Below, one piece after another: positions 34,322 through 34,398 of a stretch of 34,398 nucleotides of DNA; the stretch's first letter is position 1, and every line of letters begins with the position of its first letter. The translations under genes were made by a program, and so were the position numbers. This DNA comes from Frankia sp. AgB1.9. Lineage in GTDB: Bacteria > Actinomycetota > Actinomycetes > Frankiales > Frankiaceae. The notes beneath the pieces were generated by a model, which saw nothing but the letters and a program-made list of their open reading frames with translations, had not been told where the DNA came from and did not search any database. The DNA lies in assembly GCF_016786355.1 (NCBI RefSeq), contig NZ_JADWYX010000101.1, forward strand, positions 1-34,398, written 5' to 3'.

Positions 34322-34398
34322 ACGACGCTCGACGCCATCCGCGCGTTCGGCGGCGGGAGGGTCGCCCAGCTACGGTTCGTCCGGCTCCGCGCCGCCCT

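Overview
The window is very GC-rich DNA with GC-ending codons and an actinobacterial gene set: a WhiB protein, a DevR/DevS-type two-component pair, a Pkn-type Ser/Thr kinase, a family-1 uracil-DNA glycosylase of the PYPTPG type, and MmyB-type HTH regulators. I read it as a chromosomal segment of an actinobacterium, possibly Frankia-like or a relative, but the genus cannot be proven from this stretch. No rRNA, tRNA, CRISPR array, integrase or intact insertion sequence was found.

Layout. At 1-1177 (minus) is a Ser/Thr kinase cut by the window edge. At 1661-5136 (plus) is a GntR/FCD regulator, an NCS1 permease and an Asp/Glu/hydantoin racemase, a probable uptake and racemisation unit for a hydantoin or allantoin-like ring compound. 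At 5171-6868 (minus) is a NYN-LOTUS putative RNase. A small two-helix membrane protein follows at 7565-7843. At 7957-12335 (minus) is a compact three-gene cassette: a Cas4/RecB-like Fe-S PD-(D/E)XK nuclease, a protein of unknown function, and an SF1 helicase. This is the best candidate for an undescribed DNA-processing or defence system.

From 12599 to 15125 a DHA2-type efflux pump is divergent from an MmyB-type regulator. Then come ung, a DUF4232-like lipoprotein, a YjbR-like protein, a FolD homologue lacking the catalytic Tyr/Lys pair, and a membrane GGDEF protein. Next are bioA with a 17-bp tandem repeat at its 5' end, an MFS exporter, a rhomboid protease and another MFS protein.

The right part holds a DevR-like response regulator convergent with a DevS-like histidine kinase whose first GAF domain lacks the heme-ligand His. 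It also holds two tandem acyltransferase-3 genes with matching leaders, and a WhiB regulator. Two homopolymer G/C blocks (33305-33334 and 34268-34321) look like hairpins or assembly trouble.

Probable functional links are: GntR controlling the permease and racemase; the nuclease, unknown protein and helicase acting as one complex or pathway; the MmyB regulator controlling the DHA2 pump; and DevS phosphorylating DevR. Genes in the rest of the window appear to be independent units.
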